Part shown: positions 16,081 to 26,764 of the stretch, one piece after another
Numbering within the stretch: the first letter of the stretch is position 1
How the letters are laid out: every line of letters begins with the position of its first letter
Assembly: GCA_044226535.1 (NCBI GenBank)
Contig: JBGAGT010000006.1
Location: forward strand, 62,001-126,000
Direction: 5' to 3'
DNA from: VBCG01 sp044226535
GTDB taxonomy: Bacteria; Pseudomonadota; Gammaproteobacteria; Burkholderiales; Casimicrobiaceae
DNA: 64,000 nucleotides
The notes under the pieces: model-generated
Seen by the model: only the letters and a program-made list of their open reading frames with translations
Databases searched by the model: none
What the model was told of the DNA's origin: nothing
Translations under genes and position numbers: made by a program

Positions 16081-16905
16081 TCAGGTGGCGCCCTTGACGA
16101 GGTACTTCTGCGTGGCCAGCGTCATGATGATCACCGGCAGCACGCCGATCACGCCGAGCGCGGAAACCTCGCCCCACAGGATGCCGCGCTCGGTCTTGAA
16201 GAATATGACGGCAGTCGAGATCATCTTGACGTTGGTCGACGCGAGGAACAGCGCGTAGGTGAACTCGTTCCACGCGAACGTGAAGGCCATGATCGCAGTG
16301 GCGAAGAGGCCGACGCGGATCTGCGGCAGGACGATGCGATAGAGCGCGCCAAGGCGCGAGCAGCCGTCGAGCCGCGCGGCCTCCTCGAGGTCGGGAGGCA
16401 GGTTGTCGAAATGGCTCTTCATCATCACCACTACGAACGGCAGGTTGAAGACGATGAAGGCGACCACGAGCAGAAGGTAGGTGTCGAGCACCTTCAGCGT
16501 CAGGCCGATGATGTAGAACGGCAGGACCAGCGCGATGGAGGGCATGATGCGCGGCAGCAGCATCCCGAACAGGAGGGGCGTCTTGTGCCTGATCGGGAAG
16601 CGATGGAGCGCGTAGGCGGTGACGGTACCGAGCACCATGCACACGACGACGTTCGACACGGAGACGATGGTGCTGTCGACGAGATAACGGTCGAGGCCGT
16701 ACTTGAGCAGCGCGGAGCGATAGTTGTCGAGGGTGGGACTGAAGAGCAGCGCAGCCGGCTCGTAGAGCATGGCTCGCGTCTTGAGCGACGTCAGCACCAT
16801 GTAGATGACGGGGAATGCCGCGAACAGCGCCGCCAGCGCGATCAGCACGTAGGTGAGCGCCCTTGCGGCGCGCCGCCTTGCAGTCCGGCGCATTGCAGGG
16901 CTCAT
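16081..16905 (-). CDS. ABC sugar transporter permease (MalG type)
   Basis: A 274-residue inner-membrane protein with six predicted spans and the EAA loop EEAARLDGCSRLGALYRIVLPQI. This is the MalG-like partner of a carbohydrate-uptake-1 transporter. It overlaps the MalF-like gene by 4 bp and ends 36 bp before ctaA. No ATP-binding subunit is encoded nearby, so a shared ATPase elsewhere is needed. Confidence 0.9.
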   Translation of the reverse strand: MSPAMRRTARRRAARALTYVLIALAALFAAFPVIYMVLTSLKTRAMLYEPAALLFSPTLDNYRSALLKYGLDRYLVDSTIVSVSNVVVCMVLGTVTAYALHRFPIRHKTPLLFGMLLPRIMPSIALVLPFYIIGLTLKVLDTYLLLVVAFIVFNLPFVVVMMKSHFDNLPPDLEEAARLDGCSRLGALYRIVLPQIRVGLFATAIMAFTFAWNEFTYALFLASTNVKMISTAVIFFKTERGILWGEVSALGVIGVLPVIIMTLATQKYLVKGAT

Positions 16906-17765
16906 GCCTTCGCCCGTCCCGCCGCCATCAGCGCGCCCGCGAGGGCCATGGTGATCACGACCAGCACCACCGCGGCGGCGGCGGACAGGCCCATGGCGCC
17001 GATCCCGAACGCGGTCTTGTAGATGTAGATCGGCAGGATCTCGGTCGCCTGCCCCGGGCCGCCGTCGGTCATGATGTAGATCGGCCCGAACACCTGCAGT
17101 GCGAGGATTGCCTGGAACAGGCTGCTGCTGACGAGGACGGGCTTGAGCTGCGGCAGCACGATCCACCGGAAGACCTGCCAGCGCGAGCAGCCGTCGATGC
17201 GCGCCGCCTCGAGTGGTTCGGGCGCGATGCTGCGCAGCCCTGCCAGCAGCATCAGCGCCGAGAGAGGGAAGTGCATCCACACCAGCACGACGAGGACCGA
17301 GAACAGCGCCCACCCCTCGCCGAGCCAGATGACGCGCGTTCCCGCGATGCGCTCGAGGACCACGTTGACGATGCCGAAATCGAAGCTGAACATCAGCTTC
17401 CACATGAGCCCGGCGATCGCCGGGTTGACCGCCATCGGGAGGATCAGCAGCGCGATCAGGAGGCGCTCGAGCTTGAGGCCGCGATTGAGCAGCACCGCGA
17501 CGCCCAGTCCCAGCAGCGACTTGACCGCGACCGACACCACGGCAACGACCAGGCTCAGGCGCAGCGACGGCCAGAACTCGTGCTCGCGCCCGGAGAACAG
17601 CGTGTAATAGTTCTCGAGGCCAACCGACTCGCGCTCAGGCCACGGATAGCCGATCTCGAACGAAGTCGTGCTGATGTAGAACAGCAGTGCGATGGGCACC
17701 ACGCTCAGCACTGCCAGGGGCAGCACCGAGGGTGCGAGCCATGGCCACGACGCGAAGCGCTTCAC
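16902..17765 (-). CDS. ABC sugar transporter permease (MalF type)
   Basis: A 287-residue permease with six spans and the EAA motif LEAARIDGCSRWQVFRWIVLPQL. The N-terminus MKRFASWPWLAPSVLPLAVL is the first membrane helix. It forms the heterodimeric channel with the MalG-type protein downstream (ATGA overlap) and is 28 bp from the solute-binding protein gene. Confidence 0.9.
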   Translation of the reverse strand: MKRFASWPWLAPSVLPLAVLSVVPIALLFYISTTSFEIGYPWPERESVGLENYYTLFSGREHEFWPSLRLSLVVAVVSVAVKSLLGLGVAVLLNRGLKLERLLIALLILPMAVNPAIAGLMWKLMFSFDFGIVNVVLERIAGTRVIWLGEGWALFSVLVVLVWMHFPLSALMLLAGLRSIAPEPLEAARIDGCSRWQVFRWIVLPQLKPVLVSSSLFQAILALQVFGPIYIMTDGGPGQATEILPIYIYKTAFGIGAMGLSAAAAVVLVVITMALAGALMAAGRAKA

Positions 17766-17793
17766 GGGCGCGTCGTCCCGCGGCGCCCGCAGG

Positions 17794-19152
17794 TCAATTC
17801 GACGTCTTCTTGATCTTGTCCGAGATCTGCTTCAGCTCCGGCACCGCGGCGGCCACCGCCGCCTCGGGCGTGAGCTTGCCGAGCAACGCCTGGCCGCCGT
17901 ACTCGCCGGCCACGCGGTCGATGCGCGTCGCCTCGGGCGTCGCCGGGACCCAATGCCGTCCGATTGCGAGCAGATTGTCGGCGGCATCGAGGCTGCCTTT
18001 CAGCGCCGTCGCCATGCTGGGATCGCGCGCGACGAACTTCGGGTCGTCGAGCACGGACGTGCGCGACGGCACGCCGCCGTGCTCGACCATCTCCATGGCC
18101 TTCGCCTTCGAGGTCATCCAGGCGATGAAGGCCCAGGCGGCGTCCTTGTTCTTCGCCACGCTCGGTATGCCGAGGCTCCAGCCGCCGACGGGACCGTAAC
18201 GGCCCTTGGGCCCCTTGGGTGGCGGCGCATACGCGACCTTGCCCACGACCTTGGACTTCGACGGGTCCACCACCCAGGGCTGCAGCGAGGTCGCGTCGAA
18301 CCACATCGCGGTCCGCCCCGCGGCAAACGCCGTGACTGCCGCGTCCCAGGAGTAGGTGGCAATGTCGGGCGGAGCGCTGTGCAACAGCGCGAGGAAGTAC
18401 TTGAGCGACGCCAGCGTCTCGGGGCTGTCGATCTTCACGTCCCAGGTCTTCTCGTCGAGGATCGCGCCGCCGAACCCCGGCGTGAACAGGTCCCATGCCA
18501 GCGCGAACGTGCGACCGGTCTCGGCGCGCATGGAAATGCCGTACAGCCCCGGTTCCTTGCCCTGGAAGAACTGCGCGAGCGCGAGCAGGTCGTCGAAGGT
18601 ATCCGGCGGCGACTTGCCGTACTTGGCGAACAGGTCCTTGCGGTAGGCGACGAAGAAGCTCTCGCCGGCCACCGGGATGCCGAGGATCTTGCCCTTGTCC
18701 TCGCCGATGCCCTTGCGGTACGCGGGAGCGAGATCGTCGTAGTCGTAGCCGGGCGGCGTCTTCGCCCTGTCGCGGACATAGGGCGCCAGGTCAACCAGCA
18801 CGCGCTTGGCGTCGTACTCGGCCAGCGCGGTGCCTTTCACCATGTAGACGTCGTAGGACGTGTCGCCGGCCGTCTGCGCGAGGAGCTGCTTGGGCATGAT
18901 GTCGCCGCTGCCCACCATCTCCCAGCTCACGCTGATGCCGGTGGCTTTCTCGAATTCCGCCGACATCGCGCGCATCGCATCCGACGATGGATGCGGGATG
19001 CCGAGCACGCGTATCGAAGTTCCGCCGTATTTCGTCTTGACGTCGCGGGCCCAGGCATCGGTTCCCTGCGCGCTCGCCGCGGCGCAGGCGAAGACGAACG
19101 CCGTCGCAACGATCGCTGCACAGGCGCTTGCACGCGCAACCTTCGTGAACAT
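17794..19152 (-). CDS. ABC sugar transporter, periplasmic solute-binding protein
   Basis: The start at 19152 (MFTKVARASACAAIVATAFV) gives a clear signal peptide cleaved near ASAQ-GTDAW; ten upstream codons are open but dispensable. The mature part is a family 1 extracellular binding protein (IRVLGIPHPSSDAMRAMSAEFEKATGISV, YDVYMVKGTALAEYDAKRVL, KNKDAAWAFIAWMTSKAKAMEM). Together with the two permeases this is a CUT1-type importer for a sugar, glycerol-phosphate-like or polyol substrate that cannot be specified. Confidence 0.9.
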   Translation of the reverse strand: MFTKVARASACAAIVATAFVFACAAASAQGTDAWARDVKTKYGGTSIRVLGIPHPSSDAMRAMSAEFEKATGISVSWEMVGSGDIMPKQLLAQTAGDTSYDVYMVKGTALAEYDAKRVLVDLAPYVRDRAKTPPGYDYDDLAPAYRKGIGEDKGKILGIPVAGESFFVAYRKDLFAKYGKSPPDTFDDLLALAQFFQGKEPGLYGISMRAETGRTFALAWDLFTPGFGGAILDEKTWDVKIDSPETLASLKYFLALLHSAPPDIATYSWDAAVTAFAAGRTAMWFDATSLQPWVVDPSKSKVVGKVAYAPPPKGPKGRYGPVGGWSLGIPSVAKNKDAAWAFIAWMTSKAKAMEMVEHGGVPSRTSVLDDPKFVARDPSMATALKGSLDAADNLLAIGRHWVPATPEATRIDRVAGEYGGQALLGKLTPEAAVAAAVPELKQISDKIKKTSN

Positions 19153-19240
19153 GGCGATCTCCCTCCTCGGCGAACGAGGCATCGATGATAGCGAAGTTTC
19201 GAAGGGCCGGGCCGCGCGGCCGACGCGCGTTCGCCGCCGG

Positions 19241-19726
19241 TTATTCCTTGTGCACCTCGTGCCCGGGGCCGCCCGCGCCCATCGCCTCGACGGCGAGCTC
19301 GACGTCGATGGTGCCGGCGTGCTCGAAGCTGAGCTTGAGGGGCACGCGCGTGCCGGCCACCAGCGGCTTGGCGAGCCCCATCATCATCAGGTGGTAGCCG
19401 CCGGGCCGCAGCGTCACCTGGTACTTGGGCGGGATGGCGATGCCGCCCTCGACGGCGCGCATCTTCATCGTGCCGCCTTCCATGGCCATCTGGTGGAGCT
19501 CGACGGACTTGGCGACGGGCGAGGAGGCCGCGACCAGCCGGTCCTCGGTGCCGCCCTTGTTGTCGATGCTGAGGTACGCCCCTCCGACGGGCGCGCCGGG
19601 TGCGGTGGCGCGTGCCCAGGGATGGCCGATGGCGAGGTTGCCGAGCGTGTAATCGTGCGCGCCGGCCAGCGGGGCGCAAAGGCCCGCGGCGAGTGCGAGT
19701 GCGAGCGAGATGAAGGCGCGGGACAT
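19241..19726 (-). CDS. PCuAC-type periplasmic copper chaperone
   Basis: A 161-residue protein with a signal peptide (MSRAFISLALALAAGLCAPL) and the PCuAC copper motif: His78 and Met80 in HQMAM, Met89 in TMKM, then His112 and Met114 in YHLMM (H-x10-M-x22-H-x-M). It delivers Cu(I) to SCO proteins and to the CuA centre of cytochrome oxidases. It could serve the oxidase/NO-reductase operon at 46705-55027, although it is 27 kb away. Confidence 0.9.
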   Translation of the reverse strand: MSRAFISLALALAAGLCAPLAGAHDYTLGNLAIGHPWARATAPGAPVGGAYLSIDNKGGTEDRLVAASSPVAKSVELHQMAMEGGTMKMRAVEGGIAIPPKYQVTLRPGGYHLMMMGLAKPLVAGTRVPLKLSFEHAGTIDVELAVEAMGAGGPGHEVHKE

Positions 19727-19803
19727 GGTCGTTCTCCGAGGCTGACAGATGCAGGACCGGGCGGGCGCGCGAGCCGCGATCATCGCGCAACGCGCGCAGG
19801 CCG

Positions 19804-21432
<1,629 letters not shown>

Positions 21433-21577
21433 GGGCAAAGGGCGGGCAGCCGGTGAGGACGGGCGACCGGTACGCCCGCCGAAGCGAAATCGCCGCCGTC
21501 CGGCGAAGCGTGCTTCGCGAGCGGACACCGGCGGCGAACGGCCCGGATTATAGCAGCGGTACTACACTCGCCGGACG

Positions 21578-22798
21578 ATGAGCGTTCCGTCCGCCGCGCC
21601 GCCCCTCCGCCTGGTCGCGCACCTCGACATGGACGCGTTCTACGCCTCGGTCGAGCTCCTGCGCTACCCGGAGCTGAAGGGCCTGCCCGTGGTGATCGGC
21701 GGCGGCAGCCGCCATGCACCCGAGGAGGTCGCCGACCCCGTCACCGGCACGGTGACGCGCAGCTTCAAGACGCTGCGCGGCTACCGCGGCCGCGGCGTGG
21801 TCACCACCGCCACCTACGCGGCGCGCGCGCTGGGGCTGCATTCGGCGCAGGGCATGATGAAGGCCGCCGCGCTGGCGCCCGATGCGATCGTGCTGCCGGT
21901 GGACTTCGACCGGTACCGCCGCTACTCGCGGCGCTTCAAGACGGCCGTCGCCGACATCGCGCCGCACATCGAGAACCGCGGCATCGACGAGATCTACATC
22001 GACCTGACCGGCCTCGTCGGCGCGCGCGGGCCGCTCTGCGAGGACGCGCGCTACGAGCTCGCCGCGGGCCTCGCGCGCGACATCAAGGCCGCGGTGGCAC
22101 GCGCCACGGGCCTCACCTCTTCGATCGCGGTTGCGCCCAACAAGCTCCTCGCCAAGATCGCCTCGGAGCTCGACAAGCCCGACGGCCTGACGCTGATCCG
22201 CCCGCGCGACATCGCCACGCGCATCTGGCCGCTGCCCGCACGCAACATCAACGGCATCGGGCCGAAGTCCGCGGCGAAGCTCGAGGCGCTGGGCATCCGC
22301 ACCATCGGCGAGCTCGCCGCGCGCGACCCCGCCTGGCTCGCGCAGCGCTTCGGCCGCGCGCAGGGCACGTGGATGCACGCGGCGGCGAACGGCATCGACG
22401 ACCGCCCGGTCGAGACCTCGAGCGAGCCGGTGTCGATCAGCCGCGAGACGACCTTCGAGCGCGACCTCGACGTGCGCCGCGACAAGGCCGAGCTCGGCGC
22501 GATCCTCACCTCGCTGTGCGAGGAGCTCGCCGAGGACCTCTCGCGCAAGGGCTATGCCTCGCGCACCATCGGCGTCAAGCTGCGCTTCGAGGATTTCCAC
22601 GCCGTCACGCGCGACCGCACGATGGATGCGCCGGTGCACGACGCGCCCGCCATCCGCGAGGCGGCGGGCCGCTGCCTCGCGCGGGTCACCTTCGACCGGC
22701 GCATCCGGCTCCTGGGCGTGCGCGCGGGGACGCTGCTGCCGCTGGCCGATGCGTCCGTCGCCGCGCCGCGACCGCCCGAGCCGACGCTGTTCGACTGA
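21578..22798 (+). CDS. dinB: DNA polymerase IV (Y-family)
   Basis: A 406-residue translesion polymerase. Catalytic carboxylates are in LDMDAFYASVE and IDEIYIDLT (the usual S-x-DE is here GIDEIYID); the HhH segment is INGIGPKSAAKLEALGI. The C-terminus ends EPTLFD, a likely beta-clamp binding peptide. A longer than usual insert after VVIGGGS (HAPEEVADPVTGTVTRSFKTL) is present, as in other betaproteobacterial DinB proteins. No LexA box is obvious in the short leader. Confidence 0.92.
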   Translation: MSVPSAAPPLRLVAHLDMDAFYASVELLRYPELKGLPVVIGGGSRHAPEEVADPVTGTVTRSFKTLRGYRGRGVVTTATYAARALGLHSAQGMMKAAALAPDAIVLPVDFDRYRRYSRRFKTAVADIAPHIENRGIDEIYIDLTGLVGARGPLCEDARYELAAGLARDIKAAVARATGLTSSIAVAPNKLLAKIASELDKPDGLTLIRPRDIATRIWPLPARNINGIGPKSAAKLEALGIRTIGELAARDPAWLAQRFGRAQGTWMHAAANGIDDRPVETSSEPVSISRETTFERDLDVRRDKAELGAILTSLCEELAEDLSRKGYASRTIGVKLRFEDFHAVTRDRTMDAPVHDAPAIREAAGRCLARVTFDRRIRLLGVRAGTLLPLADASVAAPRPPEPTLFD

Positions 22799-22847
22799 GC
22801 GAGGGCGCGGTGTATCGTACGGCTCCCCCTTGGCGAGGACCGGCACG

Positions 22848-23591
22848 ATGCTGCAGCTCCTGAAGGTTTCCGCGCGGCATGGCGCGATGGCGCTCGGCGC
22901 GCTTGCGGCCGCGTGGGTGGCGACCACCGCCGTCGCGCAGGTTGCGCCCGCGCCTTCCGCCGCAGCACCCGCTTCCGCGGCACCCGCCGCGGTCGCGCCT
23001 GCACCCGCCGCAGCGCCGGGCGCCGCACAGGCGCCTGCCGCCGTTCCCTTCCAGGTCAGGCCGTCCTTCGATTGCAGCAAGCGCCTCAACTCGGCGCAGC
23101 GCATGATCTGCGCCGACGCGGTGCTTTCCGGCCTCGACGCCAAGCTGGGCCAGATCTTCAGCGACATCTGGCGCCGCATGCCGCAGGACAAGTCGGCGGC
23201 CTATTTCGCGGCCGAGCAGCGCGACTGGACGCAGAGCCGCGACGGCTGCCCGCAGACCGGCAACCCCACGTCCTGCCTGTCGAGCGTCTATCGCACGCGC
23301 ATCGCCGAGCTGCAGGGCCGCTTCGGCCTCGTGCCTTCCCGGGGACCTTTCCGCTTCACCTGCGAGGGCAGCCCGCCGAGCACGGTGGTGGTGACCTGGT
23401 TCGAGACCGACCCGCCCTCGGGCCAGGTCGAGACCGCCGACGGCGCGACGACGGTGTTCAGCGTGATGAGCGCGAGCGGCGCACGTTACATCGGCAACGA
23501 CATGCAGGTCTGGGAGCACCAGGGCGAGCTGACGGTGAGCTACGCCACGCGAAACCTCGAGCTCAGCTGCCGGCTTCCCAAGGCCGGCTGA
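22848..23591 (+). CDS. Secreted lysozyme-inhibitor fusion (LprI-like + MliC)
   Basis: A 247-residue exported protein with a signal peptide (about 1-30) and an Ala/Pro-rich linker (31-66). The first domain has the LprI/DUF1311 pattern: FDCSKRLNSAQRMICADAVLSGLDAKL...QRDWTQSRDGC...CLSSVYRTRIAEL. The last 80 residues match MliC/PliC lysozyme inhibitors (FTCEGSPPSTVVVTWFET...YIGNDMQVWEHQGELTVSY). It probably protects peptidoglycan against host or competitor lysozymes. Confidence 0.85.
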   Translation: MLQLLKVSARHGAMALGALAAAWVATTAVAQVAPAPSAAAPASAAPAAVAPAPAAAPGAAQAPAAVPFQVRPSFDCSKRLNSAQRMICADAVLSGLDAKLGQIFSDIWRRMPQDKSAAYFAAEQRDWTQSRDGCPQTGNPTSCLSSVYRTRIAELQGRFGLVPSRGPFRFTCEGSPPSTVVVTWFETDPPSGQVETADGATTVFSVMSASGARYIGNDMQVWEHQGELTVSYATRNLELSCRLPKAG

Positions 23592-23651
23592 TCGCGGCGC
23601 GGCGCGTGCCGTGCCGGTGCGCGCCCGCGCGCCGGTGTCGCGCGTGGCCGC

Positions 23652-25127
23652 TCAGGCCGACAGCTTGCCGCGCCGCGGCCGCGCGCCCGCTTCCTGCTCC
23701 GGCATGGCTTGCCGCAGCGGCACGGCGGGAGAAGGCAGGTCCATCACCGATCGCTCGATGTCGGCGAGCCGCGCCGCAGTCTCGGGCAGCACGGGCACGT
23801 CGTGGCGCGGGGGCTCGCCGAGGCCCAGCGTGGCGGTCAAGTCGCCGCAGGTCTCGCGGCGCCAGCGCGAAAGGCCGGGCACCTCGACGCCGAAGCGCGC
23901 CTCCATCAGGCGCAGCGTGGACGTGTGGTCGAACGTGTCGGACACCACGTAGCCGCCGCGCGAGAACGGGCTCACCACCAGGCAGGGCACGCGGAAACCC
24001 AGCCCCACCGGCAGCCCGTTCACGTACTCGCCCGGCGTGCCGGGTGGCGGCAGCGGCGGCAGGACGTGGTCGAACAGGCCGTCGTTCTCGTCGTAGTTGA
24101 TGACGAGCACGGTCTTCGACCAAACCTCGAGGTTCGACCACAGCGCCTGCAGCACGCGGTGCGTGTGGTGCTCACCCGCGGCGGGGAGGTAGTCGGGATG
24201 CTCGCTGGCATCCGAGGGCGGGACGATCCAGGTGACGTGCGGCAGGTTGCCGGTGGCGATGTCGTGCAACAGCTGGTAGAAGGGCCGCGGCGTGAGCGCG
24301 GCGTTGCGCAGCTCCGAGGTGCGCGCCGCCGCGCGGTACTGGTTGAAGTACTTGACCACGTTGCAGCCGTAGTCGTCCCAGTCGTGGTAGATGCGCCAGC
24401 TCACGCCGGCCCGCGTGAGGCGCTCGGGATAGGTCTCCCACTCGTAGGCACGGCCCCCGTTGTCGATGGCCGCACGGCCGTGCACCTGGTCGGCGTCGAT
24501 CGAGCCCGTCATCAGGAAATAGCGGTTGGGATGCGTGGGGCCGAGTACCGAGGCGTGGTAGCCGTCGCAGATGGTGAACGCGTCGGCGAGCGCGTAGTAC
24601 AGGGGGATGTCGTCGCGGGTGTGGTAGCCCATGGTCAGCGGGCCCGCCTCGCCGTCGGTCTTGCGATGCAGCGCGACGAAGCCGTCCATCGCGCCGTGGT
24701 TCAAGCAGCCGTGCAGCGGTCCCCAGCTGTGGTTCAGGTCCTCCAGCCTTTGCGCGCTGGTGAAGCGCGTGTCGAGGCGGAAGGGCAGCACGTGGCCGTC
24801 GGGATTGCGCTCGTCGGGCTGCGCGAACACCGGGCGCCCATCGGGCAGCAGCAGCGCGGCGCTATCGCCGAAGCCGCGCACGCCCGGCAGCATGCCGAAG
24901 TAATGGTCGAAGGAGCGGTTCTCCTTCATCAGCACGATGATGTGGTCGACGTCGGAGAGTTTCGCGCCGCGCGCGGCCGGTGACGCGCGCCCGGCCGGGG
25001 ACGCCGCGCCGAACGCCGGGAAGGCGGGCAACGCGTCGTCGCCGGCATGCGCCAGGTGTGGAAGCGTGGCCGAGGCGGCGAGCGCCGCGCCGCCTCGCAG
25101 GAACGCGCGTCGCGAAAGCGGGTTCAT
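23652..25127 (-). CDS. Tat-exported phosphoesterase, phospholipase C/acid phosphatase AcpA family
   Basis: A 491-residue protein with a twin-arginine signal (MNPLSRRAFLRGGAALAAS). The family hallmark VDHIIVLMKENRSFDHYFG, with the motif ENRSFDHYFG for metal binding, is at about residues 60-80, and NYDENDGLFDHVLPP and DTFDHTSTLRLMEARFG complete the site. Relatives hydrolyse phosphatidylcholine or phosphate monoesters. The length is near that of AcpA-like enzymes and shorter than PlcN/PlcH (no C-terminal DUF756 repeats). Confidence 0.88.
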   Translation of the reverse strand: MNPLSRRAFLRGGAALAASATLPHLAHAGDDALPAFPAFGAASPAGRASPAARGAKLSDVDHIIVLMKENRSFDHYFGMLPGVRGFGDSAALLLPDGRPVFAQPDERNPDGHVLPFRLDTRFTSAQRLEDLNHSWGPLHGCLNHGAMDGFVALHRKTDGEAGPLTMGYHTRDDIPLYYALADAFTICDGYHASVLGPTHPNRYFLMTGSIDADQVHGRAAIDNGGRAYEWETYPERLTRAGVSWRIYHDWDDYGCNVVKYFNQYRAAARTSELRNAALTPRPFYQLLHDIATGNLPHVTWIVPPSDASEHPDYLPAAGEHHTHRVLQALWSNLEVWSKTVLVINYDENDGLFDHVLPPLPPPGTPGEYVNGLPVGLGFRVPCLVVSPFSRGGYVVSDTFDHTSTLRLMEARFGVEVPGLSRWRRETCGDLTATLGLGEPPRHDVPVLPETAARLADIERSVMDLPSPAVPLRQAMPEQEAGARPRRGKLSA

Positions 25128-25184
25128 GCGTCGCGGGGCGCGCTCGACGGGGTGCGTGGAATGCGCGGCGCAGCCGCGTCGCGC

Positions 25185-25877
25185 TCAGTCCTCACGGCCG
25201 TGGCATTGCTTGAACTTGCGGCCGCTGCCGCAGGGGCAGGGATCGTTGCGCCCGACCTTGGGCGCGTCGCGGCGCAGCGGCGTGCGCGGCGTGCGCGCGT
25301 CGAAGAACGCGTCGCGGATCTCCAGCACGACGTCGACCAGGTCGCGCGCGGCCTCGCGGCGGAACGCCGCGAAGTCGCCGATGCCCTCGAACTGCGCAGC
25401 GTCGCCGGGCTCGGCGGCGAGGACCTCGATGGGCAGCAGGAGGTCGTCGAGCGCGTCGAGCGCATCGTCACCGGCCTCGGCCGCGGCGAGCCCGTCGATG
25501 TAGCCGCGGCACCAGGTGGCGTGGTCGGGCCGGCCGGCGTCGTCGTCGAACAGCAGGAGCGGCAGCGAATCCTCGGCGCCGAAGAGGTCGCGCTCGCATT
25601 CCGCGGCGAAGCGCGTGACCAGCCCTTCGACGTCGGCGCGCGTCGCGTCGTCGCGCCACGTGGCATCGTCGCCGAAGGCGAAGGCATGCAGCACTTTCGC
25701 CTCGACGCGATCCCCAGCCCCGTCGCCGGCCGGCGCGAAGGCGCCTCCGGCACTCGCCCAGGCGTATACCGCGCCCTGCAGCGCGTCGATCGGGATGGCC
25801 TGCGGCAGGTCGTCGGAGGCGAGCGCGGCGGACAGGCGCTCGAGCTCGGATTCGGAGAGGGGTGCGGGCGAGGGCAT
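25185..25877 (-). CDS. UPF0149 (YecA) family protein with SEC-C zinc motif
   Basis: A 230-residue protein: a helical UPF0149 domain (LSESELERLSAALASDDLPQ, WCRGYIDGLAA) and a C-terminal SEC-C motif RNDPCPCGSGRKFKQCHG (Cys-x-Cys...Cys-His), as in SecA and YecA, that binds zinc and, in SecA/YecA, contacts SecB or ribosomes. It is the second UPF0149 paralogue in the window. Confidence 0.88.
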   Translation of the reverse strand: MPSPAPLSESELERLSAALASDDLPQAIPIDALQGAVYAWASAGGAFAPAGDGAGDRVEAKVLHAFAFGDDATWRDDATRADVEGLVTRFAAECERDLFGAEDSLPLLLFDDDAGRPDHATWCRGYIDGLAAAEAGDDALDALDDLLLPIEVLAAEPGDAAQFEGIGDFAAFRREAARDLVDVVLEIRDAFFDARTPRTPLRRDAPKVGRNDPCPCGSGRKFKQCHGRED

Positions 25878-26023
25878 GGGAGTGTTGCGTCGACGCCAGC
25901 GCGCCGGCTGCGGGCGCGGCAGCGCACGCGATTTCCGTTGCCGGCGCCACGGTGGCGGCGATAAGATTACTCCACTCGCTCCCGCGAGCTATCGAAGTCG
26001 CCAGCATCCGAAAGGAAGTGTCC

Positions 26024-26185
26024 ATGAAGTCCAACCGCAAGCAACTGCCGAACCGCGCGACCGCCCTTGGCGGCGTGTGCGCTGGCATGCGCGCACGCGG
26101 TGGATGGGACGCGAACCTCGGGGCGCTGGCATCGTCGCAGTCGCTTCGTTCCGCGAAGCGCGGCGTCGGCATCGCCTTCCACTAG
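26024..26185 (+). CDS. Small hypothetical ORF, 53 aa
   Basis: The ATG at 26024 follows AAAGGAAGTGTCC, a good ribosome-binding site. The product MKSNRKQLPNRATALGGVCA... is basic and short, without recognised domains. Support is only the ribosome-binding site and the open frame. Confidence 0.3.
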   Translation: MKSNRKQLPNRATALGGVCAGMRARGGWDANLGALASSQSLRSAKRGVGIAFH

Positions 26186-26355
26186 CCGACCGGCCGGACG
26201 ACGAATCCGCCGGTGACGGCGGATCGCTCGGACAGCCCGGCAAATCCCGGCCTTTCCTTTCGTTCCTCCGTCGAGGGACGCGTTGGTGCGTTTCCGCGCG
26301 TGCAACCCGCGTGCGGGGGCCGTTTTGCAACCCACAAACAGAAGAGGCACACGAA

Positions 26356-26655
26356 ATGAGAAGCATGCATTTGATGCGCCCACATCGCTGCGACGACGCG
26401 CACCTCGTGCGCGCCGGCGAGCGGGGCGCGTACTGGCAATCGCGCGACGGGATGGTGGTCCACCTCGCCGCGCGCGAGGAAAGGCACTACCGCGCGCGCG
26501 AGCGCGGCATGCACGAGGCCTGCGCGCCGGAAGGCGGCGTGGTGCACGCGCCCGCGCGCATCGCGCGGCGCCGCGCGCGCGACGACGCCGGCAGGATCGG
26601 CGCGGTGGGCGTCGCCATGGCGCTGTGGATGCGCCTGTTCGCAGGAAGCGCCTGA
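26356..26655 (+). CDS. Hypothetical basic protein, 99 aa
   Basis: The ATG at 26356 sits behind AGAAGAGGCACACGAA. The protein is rich in Arg/His with a C-terminal hydrophobic stretch (IGAVGVAMALWMRLFAGSA), possibly a membrane anchor. I do not recognise it. The codon use fits the surrounding genome (strong GC at third positions). Confidence 0.45.
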   Translation: MRSMHLMRPHRCDDAHLVRAGERGAYWQSRDGMVVHLAAREERHYRARERGMHEACAPEGGVVHAPARIARRRARDDAGRIGAVGVAMALWMRLFAGSA

Positions 26656-26764
26656 TGGGCGCGGGGGCACCGGCGCGGCGCCGCTTGTCATCGCGGCGTC
26701 GCGTCGGCATCCTTGCGGCAATTCCGCCGCAGGGGGCGCCGCGCGCGCGCCCCGCCCCCGCCCG

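Noticed and set aside
13360..17022. A 1220-codon open frame on the plus strand across ctaA, atzE, atzG and an ABC permease
   Set aside because: It spans several recognised minus-strand genes and has no domains; it is an artefact of high GC.
16081..19152. Complete sugar ABC transporter operon
   Set aside because: No ATP-binding subunit is encoded in the window next to the permeases.
21433..21528. N-terminal extension of release factor 3
   Set aside because: Arg-rich, coded across a hairpin, absent from the family; the GTG at 21432 gives the normal length.
26205..26224. Terminator ATCCGCC-GGTGAC-GGCGGAT after the 53-aa ORF
   Set aside because: Only a 7-bp stem and no T-tract; too weak to call.
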